Shown: positions 56,654 through 64,000 of the stretch, in pieces
How positions within the stretch are numbered: position 1 is the stretch's first letter
Layout: each line of letters opens with the position of its first letter
Assembly: GCF_900156655.1 (NCBI RefSeq)
Contig: NZ_FTOG01000007.1
Location: 62,001 to 126,000, forward strand
Direction: 5' to 3'
DNA from: Rhodobacter aestuarii
Lineage (GTDB): Bacteria; Pseudomonadota; Alphaproteobacteria; Rhodobacterales; Rhodobacteraceae
Length of the DNA: 64,000 bases
Made by a program: the position numbers and the translations under genes
Notes under the pieces: model-generated
Databases searched by the model: none
Told to the model about the DNA's origin: nothing
Seen by the model: the letters and a program-made list of their open reading frames with translations, nothing else

Positions 56654-57427
56654 GTGACCGATCTGGACGATGACTATGCCAATATGCCGTATATCCCGGA
56701 GGGCGAGGCCTATCCGGCGCGTTGGGCGGCACAGGCCGAGGCGTTTCGCGATGAGGCGATGATGCTGGAAATTGGCTATGACAGCGGGGTGCGCCGCCAG
56801 ATTGATGTTTTCGTGCCGATGGGGCAGGCGAAGGGCGTGCTGATCTTTGTGCATGGCGGCTATTGGATGAAGTTTTCACGCCGCGATTTCTCGCATCTTG
56901 CCAAAGGTGCTTTGGAGGCGGGCTGGGCCGTGGCGCTGCCAGGGTATGATTTGGCGCCCGATGTGAAAATTTCGCAGATCTCCGCGCTTGTGGCGATGGC
57001 GGTGGCCGAGGTGGCGCGGCGGTTTAGCGGCCCGATCCGGCTGGTGGGCCATTCGGCTGGCGGGCATCTGGTGGCGCGGCTGGCCAGTTCCAACCTGTTG
57101 CCGCCAGAGGTCTTGGCGCGGGTGGAAAAGGTCGTGCCCATTTCGCCGGTCTCTGACCTTGAACCGCTGTTGCGCACCTCGATGAATGAGACCTTTGGAC
57201 TCGACGCCGCCGAGGCGCGGGCGGAAAGCCCGGTTCATGCGCCTGCGCCCAAAATGCCGGTCACGGTTTGGGTGGGCGAAAACGAGCGTCCAGCCTTCCG
57301 CGATCAAGCGCGCTGGTTGGCCGAGGCTTGGGGATGCGACTTGGTCGTCGATCCGGGCAAACACCATTTCGATGTGATTGAGGGGCTCGAAGATGAAAGC
57401 CCGCTGTTGCAGGCGGTGATCGGGTAG
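56654..57427 (+). CDS. alpha/beta hydrolase, kynurenine formamidase-like
   Basis: A hydrolase of 257 residues with the arylformamidase/esterase pattern: the oxyanion-hole motif VHGGYWMKFSRRDFSH near residue 77, the nucleophile LVGHSAGGHLVARLAS near residue 133, and a catalytic histidine in PGKHHFDVIEG near residue 238. Arylformamidases hydrolyse N-formylkynurenine, the step before kynurenine. The kynureninase gene is 6 kb away on the other strand, so the two could serve one pathway, but other esterase roles are possible. GTG at 56654 or 56633 starts it; no ATG is nearby. Divergent from gabD. Confidence 0.84.
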   Translation: MTDLDDDYANMPYIPEGEAYPARWAAQAEAFRDEAMMLEIGYDSGVRRQIDVFVPMGQAKGVLIFVHGGYWMKFSRRDFSHLAKGALEAGWAVALPGYDLAPDVKISQISALVAMAVAEVARRFSGPIRLVGHSAGGHLVARLASSNLLPPEVLARVEKVVPISPVSDLEPLLRTSMNETFGLDAAEARAESPVHAPAPKMPVTVWVGENERPAFRDQARWLAEAWGCDLVVDPGKHHFDVIEGLEDESPLLQAVIG

Positions 57428-57451
57428 GGGCTTTGCCCCCACCCAAACCCT

Positions 57452-59047
57452 CTAGCTGCGCGCATCTTCCAAAATCATCCGCGCGGCCTTTTCGGCAATG
57501 ACCATCACCGGGGCATTGGTATTGCCCGAGGTGATAGTCGGCATGACCGAGGCATCCGCGATACGCAGCCCCTTGAGCGCCCTAAGCCGTAGCCGAGGGT
57601 CCACCACTGCGGCGTCGTCTACGCCCATCCGGCAGGTGCCGACGGGGTGGAAGATCGTCGTGCCGATATCGCCTGCCGCTTGTTGCAAGGCCTCTTCGCT
57701 CGTGATCTGCGCGCCGGGTTTGTATTCTTGCGGCGCAAAGCGGGCGAAGGCGGGCTGGGTGGCGATGTCGCGCGTGAGCCGAATGCCTTGGGCGGCGACG
57801 CGCCTATCCCCTTCGGTCGCCAGATAATTTGGGCGAATGGCCGGGGCGGCGCGAAAGTCCGGGCTGGCCAGATGCGTGGTGCCCCGGCTTTCGGGGCGCA
57901 GGTTGCACACGCTCGCCGTCATCGCCTCAAACGGATGCACCGGGTCGCCAAATTTATCTAAGCTCACCGGCTGAAGGTGCCATTCCAGATCGGGCATTTC
58001 CTTTTCCGGGAAGGAGCGCGCAAAGATACCCGCTTGGCTTGGGGACATCGACATCGGTCCGCGCCGGAAAAGCGCATATTCCGCCGCGATTTTGGCCTTG
58101 CCCCAAAGCGAAGACGACATGGTGTTGAGCGTGCGCACGCCCGAAACTTTGAAGATCAGCCGCAATTGCAAATGGTCTTGCAGGTTCTTGCCCACTTGCT
58201 CCACCGCGACTTGCGGCGCGATGCCATGGCTTGCCAAAACCTCTGGGGCGCCAATGCCCGAAAGCTCCAAAATCTGCGGTGTGCCAATCGCGCCTGCGGC
58301 CATCACCACCTCGCCCGCTTTCACCTCGTGGCGGGTGCCTTCGCGGTGATAGATGAGCCCGGTGACGCGCCCCTCTACGATGGTGAGCTTTTCCACCTGC
58401 GCGCCGGTCAGCACCCGTAGGTTGGGGCGCGCCATCGCAGGTTTCAAGAACGCGCTCGCCGCCGACCAGCGCCAGCCGTTTTTCTGTGTGACGTGGAAAT
58501 AGCCCGCGCCTTCATTGGTGCCTTGGTTGAAGTCATGGGTGCGGGGAATCCCCGCTTGTTCGGCGGCTTCGATAAAGGCATCGAGCACCTCCCAGCGCAC
58601 CCGCGCTTCTTCCACCCGCAGTGGCCCGCCTTCGCCATGCAGATCAGAGGCGCCGCGATAGAAATCTTCTTGATCGCGGAAAAGCGGCAGAAGGTCCTCC
58701 CACCCCCAGCCGGTGCAGCCCGCTTGTGCCCAAAGGTCATAATCGCGGGCCTGACCACGCATGTAGATCATGCCGTTGATCGCCGAACAGCCGCCCAGAA
58801 TCCGCCCGCGTGGGTATAGAAGGCTGCGCCCGTTCAGCCCCGGTTCGGGCTGGGTCGCAAACCCCCAATCGGTGCGCGGGTTGCCAATGCAATAAAGATA
58901 GCCCACCGGAATATGCACCCAGTGGTAATTGTCCCGCCCGCCGGCTTCCAGCAGCAGCACGCGGTTTTTGGGATCGGTGCTGAGCCGATTTGCCAAAACA
59001 CAGCCCGCGCTCCCCGCGCCGACCACGATAAAATCGTAAGTTTCCAT
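57452..59047 (-). CDS. GMC oxidoreductase, choline/alcohol dehydrogenase family
   Basis: A FAD flavoprotein of 531 residues in the glucose-methanol-choline family. The FAD motif is YDFIVVGAGSAGCVLANRLS at the N-terminus, GMC signature 1 is GRILGGCSAINGMIYMRGQA near residue 80, and signature 2 is GAIGTPQILELSGIGAPEVL near residue 252. The C-terminal HPVGTCRMG carries the catalytic histidine. Members oxidise choline or aliphatic and aromatic alcohols; BetA identity is not established because no betaine genes are nearby. ATG at 59047 follows GGGGAGATC. Confidence 0.92.
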   Translation of the reverse strand: METYDFIVVGAGSAGCVLANRLSTDPKNRVLLLEAGGRDNYHWVHIPVGYLYCIGNPRTDWGFATQPEPGLNGRSLLYPRGRILGGCSAINGMIYMRGQARDYDLWAQAGCTGWGWEDLLPLFRDQEDFYRGASDLHGEGGPLRVEEARVRWEVLDAFIEAAEQAGIPRTHDFNQGTNEGAGYFHVTQKNGWRWSAASAFLKPAMARPNLRVLTGAQVEKLTIVEGRVTGLIYHREGTRHEVKAGEVVMAAGAIGTPQILELSGIGAPEVLASHGIAPQVAVEQVGKNLQDHLQLRLIFKVSGVRTLNTMSSSLWGKAKIAAEYALFRRGPMSMSPSQAGIFARSFPEKEMPDLEWHLQPVSLDKFGDPVHPFEAMTASVCNLRPESRGTTHLASPDFRAAPAIRPNYLATEGDRRVAAQGIRLTRDIATQPAFARFAPQEYKPGAQITSEEALQQAAGDIGTTIFHPVGTCRMGVDDAAVVDPRLRLRALKGLRIADASVMPTITSGNTNAPVMVIAEKAARMILEDARS

Positions 59048-59195
59048 GATCTCCCCTCTCCTCGGGTGATCTTCTCAGCCGGGGGGGATCGGCGCAAGCT
59101 TGCTGATCGCGTGGCTGCGGGGCAGGCATGCAAAGAGCGTGCTTGCAATTTTGTCGCAGCGCCTGTCTGATGAACTTGTCTATAAGTGCGCGCCG

Positions 59196-59687
59196 ATGAT
59201 CCGTTACAGCCTAAAATGCGAAAACGACCATAGCTTTGATAGCTGGTTCGCCTCGGTCGAGGCGTTTGAAAAGCTGCATGCCGCGGGCATGGTGGCTTGC
59301 GCTGTTTGTGGATCGGCCCATGTGCAAAAGGCGTTGATGACGCCGTCTGTGCGGTCCGCGCGCAAATTCGCTGCGGGACATGAGCCGGAACCCGATCAGG
59401 CGGCGAATGGGGCGAGCGCGCCGACGAAAAGCGAGAATGCAGCCCATCCGCTAAGCAAGCCGCAAAACGCTGCCGAAGAATTGTTCGATGCGATGCGCCG
59501 CACGGTCGAGGAAAACTCGGACTATGTTGGGGGCGATTTCGCCGCCGAAGCGCGGGCGATGCATGCGGGCGAAAAGCCTGAGCGGTCCATTCATGGCGAG
59601 GCGCCGCTTTCTGAGGCTAAGGCCTTGCTGGAAGAAGGTATTCCGGTGACGCCTCTCCCGATCTTGTCCAAGCGCAAGCGCAACTGA
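59196..59687 (+). CDS. DUF1178 family protein
   Basis: A 163-residue DUF1178 protein of unknown function. The N-terminal third is the conserved part: MIRYSLKCENDHSFDSWFAS with one cysteine, then MVACAVCGSAHVQKALMTPS with a CxxC motif, so it probably binds zinc like a rubredoxin-type ribbon. The middle is low-complexity and the C-terminal region is DFAAEARAMHAGEKPERSIH, the second conserved block. Start at 59196 is the typical MIRY N-terminus; upstream in-frame extension has no support. Confidence 0.88.
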   Translation: MIRYSLKCENDHSFDSWFASVEAFEKLHAAGMVACAVCGSAHVQKALMTPSVRSARKFAAGHEPEPDQAANGASAPTKSENAAHPLSKPQNAAEELFDAMRRTVEENSDYVGGDFAAEARAMHAGEKPERSIHGEAPLSEAKALLEEGIPVTPLPILSKRKRN

Positions 59688-59763
59688 TCTCTTCTGTCGC
59701 GGGATGCGGGTTCCGCTTGCCCCTGCCGCTGAGCGCGGCATGATGGGCAAAAAGGAGGATCGC

Positions 59764-60408
59764 ATGACCATTCTCATTACCGGGGCAAATCGGGGTATCG
59801 GTGCGGCTTTGTTGAGCCATTATCGCCATCAAGGCATGGCCACTTTTGGCACGGCGCGGCGCCCCGAAGGCGACCTTCTGCCGCTTGATGTGATGCAGCA
59901 AGACAGCGTCAAAGAGCTTGCGCGGCGGCTCAACGGTCTGCCGCTGAGCCTGTTGGTCTGCAATGCCGGGGTCTATGCCGATAAGGGCCAAGCTCTTGAG
60001 GCGGGCTATGCGCCAAGGCTTTGGGCGCAAAGCTTTGCGGTCAATGTCATGGGCGTGTTCTTGACGGTGCAAGCGCTGCTTCCCAACCTGCGCGCGGGCA
60101 AAGGCAAGGTGGCGATCATTTCCTCTGCGATGGCGTCTGATGCGCGCGCGCCGGGGGGAAGCTATATCTATCGGTCCTCCAAAGCAGCCGCGCTCAACCT
60201 TGGGCGCAACTTGGCGGTGGATTTGAAGTCCGAGGGTGTGGCCGTGGGGATTTATCATCCCGGTTGGGTGAAAACCGATATGGGCGGCCCACAAGCGGAG
60301 ATTTCCCCCGCGCAATCGGTGGCTGGGCTGACCGCGCGTTTCGCGGCGCTGTCGCTCGACACAACCGGCTGCTTTGAAAGCTATGACGGGACGGAACTGC
60401 CGTTTTAA
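59764..60408 (+). CDS. short-chain dehydrogenase/reductase (C-factor-like)
   Basis: A small SDR of 214 residues. The cofactor loop is TGANRGIGAALLSHYRHQG at the N-terminus, NAG appears in LLVCNAGVYAD near residue 72, and the catalytic Ser and Tyr-x-x-x-Lys are in ISSAMASDARAPGGSYIYRSSK (Y near 137, K near 141, trimmed). It reduces or oxidises a carbonyl using NAD(P)(H). The ATG at 59764 has an excellent AAGGAGGATC site. A large hairpin follows 16 bases after the stop. Confidence 0.92.
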   Translation: MTILITGANRGIGAALLSHYRHQGMATFGTARRPEGDLLPLDVMQQDSVKELARRLNGLPLSLLVCNAGVYADKGQALEAGYAPRLWAQSFAVNVMGVFLTVQALLPNLRAGKGKVAIISSAMASDARAPGGSYIYRSSKAAALNLGRNLAVDLKSEGVAVGIYHPGWVKTDMGGPQAEISPAQSVAGLTARFAALSLDTTGCFESYDGTELPF

Positions 60409-60709
60409 GCGCTAGGAAAGGAAAAAGCCGCTCGGCCTTTGCAGCGGGAGGAGGAGGCTGCGCGGTCGAGCGGCTTATTCAGTCAACCCGCATGGGGTGC
60501 GGGGTCTTTTGGAACCTTGGAACCATCCTGCTCCAATAAGCTAAGGGTCGCGCCGAAGCCCGTTTCGGTCAAGAAAAGCCGGGACGGGCTGCGCAGTTTC
60601 GCGGCGGTCGGGCCTAAAGCTGTAGCAATTGCCGCAATGCGCGGCGTCTTTGCTGGTAAAATGGGCGGTGCAAAAACGTTTGCGCAGGTTTGCTGTAAGA
60701 CTCACGCCC
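60409..60709. other. 301-bp intergenic region between SDR and pyruvate kinase genes
   Basis: This stretch has no convincing gene; the plus-strand ORF through it lacks a family resemblance. It contains the CTCCTCCTCCC-loop hairpin at its left end (60425-60476), a smaller CCCGCA/TGCGGG stem (60488-60504), and otherwise nothing recognisable. On the minus strand it is the 3' region of the pyruvate kinase transcript. Confidence 0.6.
60422..60476 (-). ncRNA. terminator-like hairpin with CTCCTCCTCCC loop, candidate CcsR-like small RNA 3' end
   Basis: On the minus strand AAGCCGCTCG (60476-60467) pairs perfectly with CGAGCGGCTT (60434-60425), enclosing an inner stem GCAGC/GCTGC and an 11-base loop CTCCTCCTCCC, and it ends in TTTTTCCTTT. 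The loop is complementary to Shine-Dalgarno sequences. In Rhodobacter sphaeroides the CcsR stress-induced small RNAs carry the CCUCCUCCC motif in hairpin loops. Here the hairpin ends the minus-strand transcript downstream of pyruvate kinase, so it may be a 3' UTR-derived or independent small RNA. No promoter was identified. Confidence 0.55.
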
Positions 60710-62218
60710 CTAGAGGTCGTGCCACAGCCCCAAAGCGCCCAGCCGGGGCGATTTTTTGTTCGTGTGCCGATCCATCCGCATCAGCACATCGCGCAAAAAG
60801 CCCACCGCAGGCACCAGATGCGGCCCTTTGTTCAGCATCACACATTCGGCGCGTTGGCTCATTGCGGCATCGGTCATCTCGGCGCGGCTGGCTTGACCGT
60901 CTTTGACCATGCTTTCGAGCACTTGGGTGGCCCAGACCACGGGCACCTCGGCCGCTTCGCACAGCCACAGCACCTCTTCTTGGATCTCGCTGAGCCGTTC
61001 AAAGCCGATTTCCACCGCCAGATCACCGCGCGCGATCATCACGCCGATCGGCATCCGGCCACCCGCTTCCACAATCAGCCCGGGCAGATTGCGCAGGCCC
61101 AAGGGAGTTTCGATTTTCAGCATCAACGCGGGTAAATCACGGCTGGTGCCCCCATCCGAGCGCGCATCTAATTCGGCAAAAAGCGCGCGCAGATCAGCGC
61201 TGGTTTGCACGAAGGAAAGCGCCAGAATATCGGCATGGCTCAGAACGAAATCGAGGTTGGCAATGTCACTGGCGGTAAGCGCAGGCACGCGCAGATCGAC
61301 GCCGGGCAGGTTCACGCCCTTCTCAAGCTTGATTTTGGCGCCTTTTGATGGGGTCGAGACCACCTCGGCCAGCACCCGCCCTTTGGCGACGCCGACGATT
61401 TTGGCGCGTAGCTTGCCGTCATTGATCCAAAGCGCGCCGCCCTCGGCCATCAATGCCATGAGCGCGGGGTGGCTAAGCTTGATCTGCAAATGATCAATAT
61501 GCTGAGAGAAGCGCTCCACCACCTCAAATTGGTCGCCCTCAAACAGCCGATGCGATTCCGCTTTGCCGTTTGAAAGCGCCTCAACCCGCAGTTTCGGCCC
61601 TTCAAGATCCATCTGCACCGGCACGCGCCGACCCATCCGCACGGCGGCATGGCGCACATGACCGATCATCGCGGCCCAAACGTCAGGCGTGTCATGCGCG
61701 CAGTTGATGCGGATGCAATCGGCCCCCGCGGCGAGCAGATTGCCGACGATCGTTGCGTCTTCGGCGGCTTCCGTGGGCAGGGTGACCATCACCCGCGAAC
61801 GCGGCGCATCGCGGCGCGCGCCAAACAGCATATCGCGCCGCGCGGCGAGCCGGGCGGGGCCTGCGGCGAACATCTCAACTGTGGGGTAATCGGCGGTGCC
61901 CTCGCCGCCGATCATCGCCAGCGAGGCGAGCACGGAATCGAGCGAAGGGCGGACATGGCTTTCGGCCCGGCCAAGCGAGCTGAGCCCGAGCGAGGCGAGC
62001 GGAGCCTGAAACGGCACCAAATCGCCCCGACGCAACGCAAGATAATCGGCGAGGTTGCGGGCAGAAGGCATGAACTCGGGGCGACGGATCATCCCGTCCC
62101 AACCTTCAAGCGTCGCCTCTGAGCGGCGCACCAGATCGGCGCGCAGCACTTCAAGCGCGCGTTGCAGCCCCCGCGCCTGCGCGCGACGTTCCCGAATTTC
62201 AACCTCTGCAAGACTCAT
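60710..62218 (-). CDS. atypical pyruvate kinase lacking the C-terminal allosteric domain
   Basis: A 502-residue protein with the pyruvate kinase barrel. Family motifs are DCIRINCAHDTPDVWAAMI near residue 178, LMLKIETPLGLRNLPGL with the catalytic lysine near 370, MIARGDLAVEIGFERL near 392, and VWATQVLESMVKDGQASRAE near 425. Differences from normal PykA/PykF are an N-terminal extension of about 120 residues, and an end soon after the A-domain, with no allosteric C domain. It converts phosphoenolpyruvate and ADP to pyruvate and ATP, or has drifted to a related role. Start at 62218 is favoured by AGGAG seven bases upstream, with another ATG three bases earlier. Confidence 0.87.
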   Translation of the reverse strand: MSLAEVEIRERRAQARGLQRALEVLRADLVRRSEATLEGWDGMIRRPEFMPSARNLADYLALRRGDLVPFQAPLASLGLSSLGRAESHVRPSLDSVLASLAMIGGEGTADYPTVEMFAAGPARLAARRDMLFGARRDAPRSRVMVTLPTEAAEDATIVGNLLAAGADCIRINCAHDTPDVWAAMIGHVRHAAVRMGRRVPVQMDLEGPKLRVEALSNGKAESHRLFEGDQFEVVERFSQHIDHLQIKLSHPALMALMAEGGALWINDGKLRAKIVGVAKGRVLAEVVSTPSKGAKIKLEKGVNLPGVDLRVPALTASDIANLDFVLSHADILALSFVQTSADLRALFAELDARSDGGTSRDLPALMLKIETPLGLRNLPGLIVEAGGRMPIGVMIARGDLAVEIGFERLSEIQEEVLWLCEAAEVPVVWATQVLESMVKDGQASRAEMTDAAMSQRAECVMLNKGPHLVPAVGFLRDVLMRMDRHTNKKSPRLGALGLWHDL

Positions 62219-62402
62219 CATCTTTCTCCTCACGTCTTGCTTTTGGGCTATCGTCTCGCCGTAACGACAGGGTGACAAAGCCGCGACATCCCGCCGCGAA
62301 CAAAGGCTTGTGAAGCGGGTGAAACCCTTGCAAGCGCGCCTGCCTTCCGATAGCAGGAGCGCGAACCCGGACGCAGGGTCCGGCGCAGGATTGGAGGGGA
62401 AG

Positions 62403-63665
62403 ATGCCGCTTCTCGTGATGAAATTCGGCGGCACCTCGGTGGCTGATCTCGACCGCATTGCCAATGCGGCGGCAAAGGTCAAACGCGAGGTCGAACGCGG
62501 CTACGATGTGATCGTGATCGTCTCGGCCATGTCGGGCAAGACGAACGAACTCGTGGGCTGGGTCGAGGGCACTTCCCCGCTTTATGACGCGCGCGAATAT
62601 GACGCCGTCGTGGCCAGCGGTGAAAATGTGACCGCCGGTCTGATGGCGCTGCGTTTGCAAGAAATGGGCGTGTCGGCGCGCAGCTGGCAAGGCTGGCAAG
62701 TGCCGATCCACACCACCTCGGCGCATGGCTCGGCACGGTTCATGTCGATCCCGCGCGAGAACCTTGATGCGAAATTCGCCGAAGGGTTCAAGGTTGCGGT
62801 GGTGGCGGGCTTCCAAGGCATTTCCGCCGAAGGCCGCATTACCACGCTGGGTCGTGGCGGTTCGGATACCACGGCGGTGGCCTTTGCGGCGGCCTTTGGC
62901 GCGGAACGCTGCGATATTTATACCGATGTCGATGGCGTCTACACCACCGACCCGCGGATTTCCTCCAAAGCGCGCAAGCTTGATAAGATCGCCTTTGAGG
63001 AAATGCTCGAATTGGCCTCGCTTGGTGCGAAGGTCTTGCAGACCCGTTCCGTGGAACTGGCGATGCGTTACAATGTGCGCCTGCGGGTGCTCTCGTCCTT
63101 CGAGGACACCGACGAAACTTCTGGAACCCTTGTCTGCGGTGAGGATGAAATCATGGAATCGAAAGTCGTCTCGGGCGTCGCTTATTCGCGCGATGAAGCC
63201 AAGATCACCCTCTTCACCATCGAAGATCGCCCCGGCGTGGCGCAGGCGATCTTTGGTCCGCTTTCCGAAGCGGGGGTCAACGTGGACATGATCGTCCAGA
63301 ACATTTCGGAAAAGGATTATGACGAGGCGCACCCTGGTGCGGTGACCGACATGACCTTCTCTTGCCCGATCAACCAAGTCGCGCGCGCGCAAAAAGCGCT
63401 CGAGGAAGCTGTGGCGGCTGGCAAGATCAAATATGACGAGCTGATCATCGACACCGAGGTCGCGAAGGTCTCGGTTGTGGGGATCGGCATGCGCTCGCAA
63501 GTGGGTGTGGCGGCGCGCAGCTTTGCCGCATTGGCCGCCGAAGGCATTAATATCAAGGTCATCTCCACCTCCGAAATCAAGATTTCGGTGCTGATCGACC
63601 GGAAATATATGGAACTGGCGGTGCAAGCCCTCCATGATGCGTTCGAGCTGGAGAAATCGGCCTGA
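62403..63665 (+). CDS. lysC: aspartate kinase
   Basis: Aspartokinase of 420 residues that phosphorylates aspartate, the first step to lysine, threonine and methionine. The N-terminal MKFGGTSVADLDRIANAA carries the catalytic lysine (K7), GRGGSDTTAVAFAAAFGAER near residue 152 binds ATP/substrate, and two ACT domains (from about 265) give feedback control. The start at 62403 follows GGAGGGGAAG; the frame is open upstream, but nothing there resembles the family. The next gene is ptsP, 45 bases downstream, a pairing common in Alphaproteobacteria. Confidence 0.96.
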   Translation: MPLLVMKFGGTSVADLDRIANAAAKVKREVERGYDVIVIVSAMSGKTNELVGWVEGTSPLYDAREYDAVVASGENVTAGLMALRLQEMGVSARSWQGWQVPIHTTSAHGSARFMSIPRENLDAKFAEGFKVAVVAGFQGISAEGRITTLGRGGSDTTAVAFAAAFGAERCDIYTDVDGVYTTDPRISSKARKLDKIAFEEMLELASLGAKVLQTRSVELAMRYNVRLRVLSSFEDTDETSGTLVCGEDEIMESKVVSGVAYSRDEAKITLFTIEDRPGVAQAIFGPLSEAGVNVDMIVQNISEKDYDEAHPGAVTDMTFSCPINQVARAQKALEEAVAAGKIKYDELIIDTEVAKVSVVGIGMRSQVGVAARSFAALAAEGINIKVISTSEIKISVLIDRKYMELAVQALHDAFELEKSA

Positions 63666-63710
63666 GCTGATCGAGGTCAGGCCCTTGGCAGAAGACGGGG
63701 GCGTCAACGC

Positions 63711-64000
63711 ATGGTAGAGCGTCGCGACACAGACAGCCGGACGCTGCTGCGCCGGCTGCGTGACACGCTTGCCACCCCCGGTGGCGGGCAAGATCGGCTG
63801 GACCATATCACCCATCTGATCGCGGATTCGATGCACACGCAGGTGTGCTCGATCTACCTGTTCCGCGACCCCGAAACGCTGGAGCTTTGCGCCACCGAAG
63901 GTCTGAACCCTGAAGCCGTGCACCAAGTGCGGATGCGGCTCGGGGAAGGTCTTGTAGGGCGCGTTGCGCGCACGGGCGTGGCGGTGAACACGGGGGATGC
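63711..64000 (+). CDS. ptsP: phosphoenolpyruvate-protein phosphotransferase PtsP (5' part)
   Basis: The first 96 codons of EI-Ntr, cut by the window edge. What is visible is the N-terminal GAF domain: DRLDHITHLIADSMHTQVCS, then IYLFRDPETLELCATEGLNP, then LGEGLVGRVARTGVAVNTGD, typical of PtsP. The full protein (about 750 residues) would pass phosphate from PEP to NPr in the nitrogen-related phosphotransferase chain. ATG at 63711 is the first in frame; ribosome site is modest. Its position after lysC is usual. Confidence 0.93.
   Translation, partial: MVERRDTDSRTLLRRLRDTLATPGGGQDRLDHITHLIADSMHTQVCSIYLFRDPETLELCATEGLNPEAVHQVRMRLGEGLVGRVARTGVAVNTGD

Noticed and set aside
60439-60906. 155-codon plus-strand ORF in the SDR/pyruvate kinase gap
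   Set aside because: It runs through the hairpin region into antisense pyruvate kinase, with no family resemblance or ribosome site.
62199-63926. 575-codon minus-strand ORF opposite lysC
   Set aside because: Antisense shadow of lysC. It also runs into ptsP, which is clearly coded on the plus strand.

Overview
The window is a compact, high-GC piece of bacterial chromosome, about 90% coding. I read it as an alphaproteobacterium of the order Rhodobacterales (a Rhodobacter- or roseobacter-like organism). The reasons are the many DUF and regulator families typical of that group (TrcR/DUF1013, LdtR-like MarR protein, COQ9 next to rpsU, atypical pyruvate kinase, FeS-type photolyase with DUF2256) and an ornithine decarboxylase with a structured leader. 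I found no rRNA, tRNA, insertion sequence, prophage or CRISPR array. The content is mostly housekeeping and catabolism rather than a genomic island.

Layout. 1-7,900: 3' part of valS (cut by the window edge), a frameshifted VOC-family gene, a Lrp regulator divergent from ornithine decarboxylase, a DUF2235 hydrolase, a thioesterase and metF. 7,990-17,900: metR, an Fsr-like exporter, an inositol-phosphatase gene, a GST, the alanine dehydrogenase/Lrp pair, TrkH, and a small exported protein next to a six-helix chemoreceptor. 17,950-28,140: rpsU, coq9, quinone oxidoreductase, RNase T2, trcR, the efp/epmA pair, a serine hydrolase, a MarR regulator, sdhE and an aspartate aminotransferase. 28,150-33,410: MATE exporter, cytochrome b561 and cytochrome c', a methyltransferase, PPK2 and a GST.

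33,430-39,050 is the most coherent accessory module. An ECF sigma factor and a RskA-like anti-sigma factor are transcribed away from five tightly overlapping genes: a COG2907 FAD enzyme, a TspO-like membrane protein, an exported glutathione peroxidase, a 49-residue DUF2256 zinc-ribbon protein and a FeS-BCP photolyase. It looks like a light or photo-oxidative stress regulon. 39,050-47,730 is a peptide-uptake and degradation region: a five-gene dipeptide/oligopeptide ABC operon, a frameshifted DadA-like FAD oxidase and an M20 amidohydrolase. 47,780-59,050 holds a universal stress protein, moaA, kynureninase, the proton-translocating transhydrogenase pntAB, succinate-semialdehyde dehydrogenase, a kynurenine-formamidase-like hydrolase and a GMC oxidoreductase. 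59,200-64,000 holds DUF1178, a short-chain dehydrogenase, an unusual pyruvate kinase, lysC and the start of ptsP.

The best leads outside ordinary genes are: a structured leader with a 23-codon upstream ORF before ornithine decarboxylase (speF-motif-like); a terminator-like hairpin at 60,425-60,476 whose minus-strand loop reads CTCCTCCTCCC, an anti-Shine-Dalgarno motif like that of the Rhodobacter CcsR small RNAs; and the divergent sigma/anti-sigma photoprotection module with a perfect 9-bp inverted repeat between its two arms.
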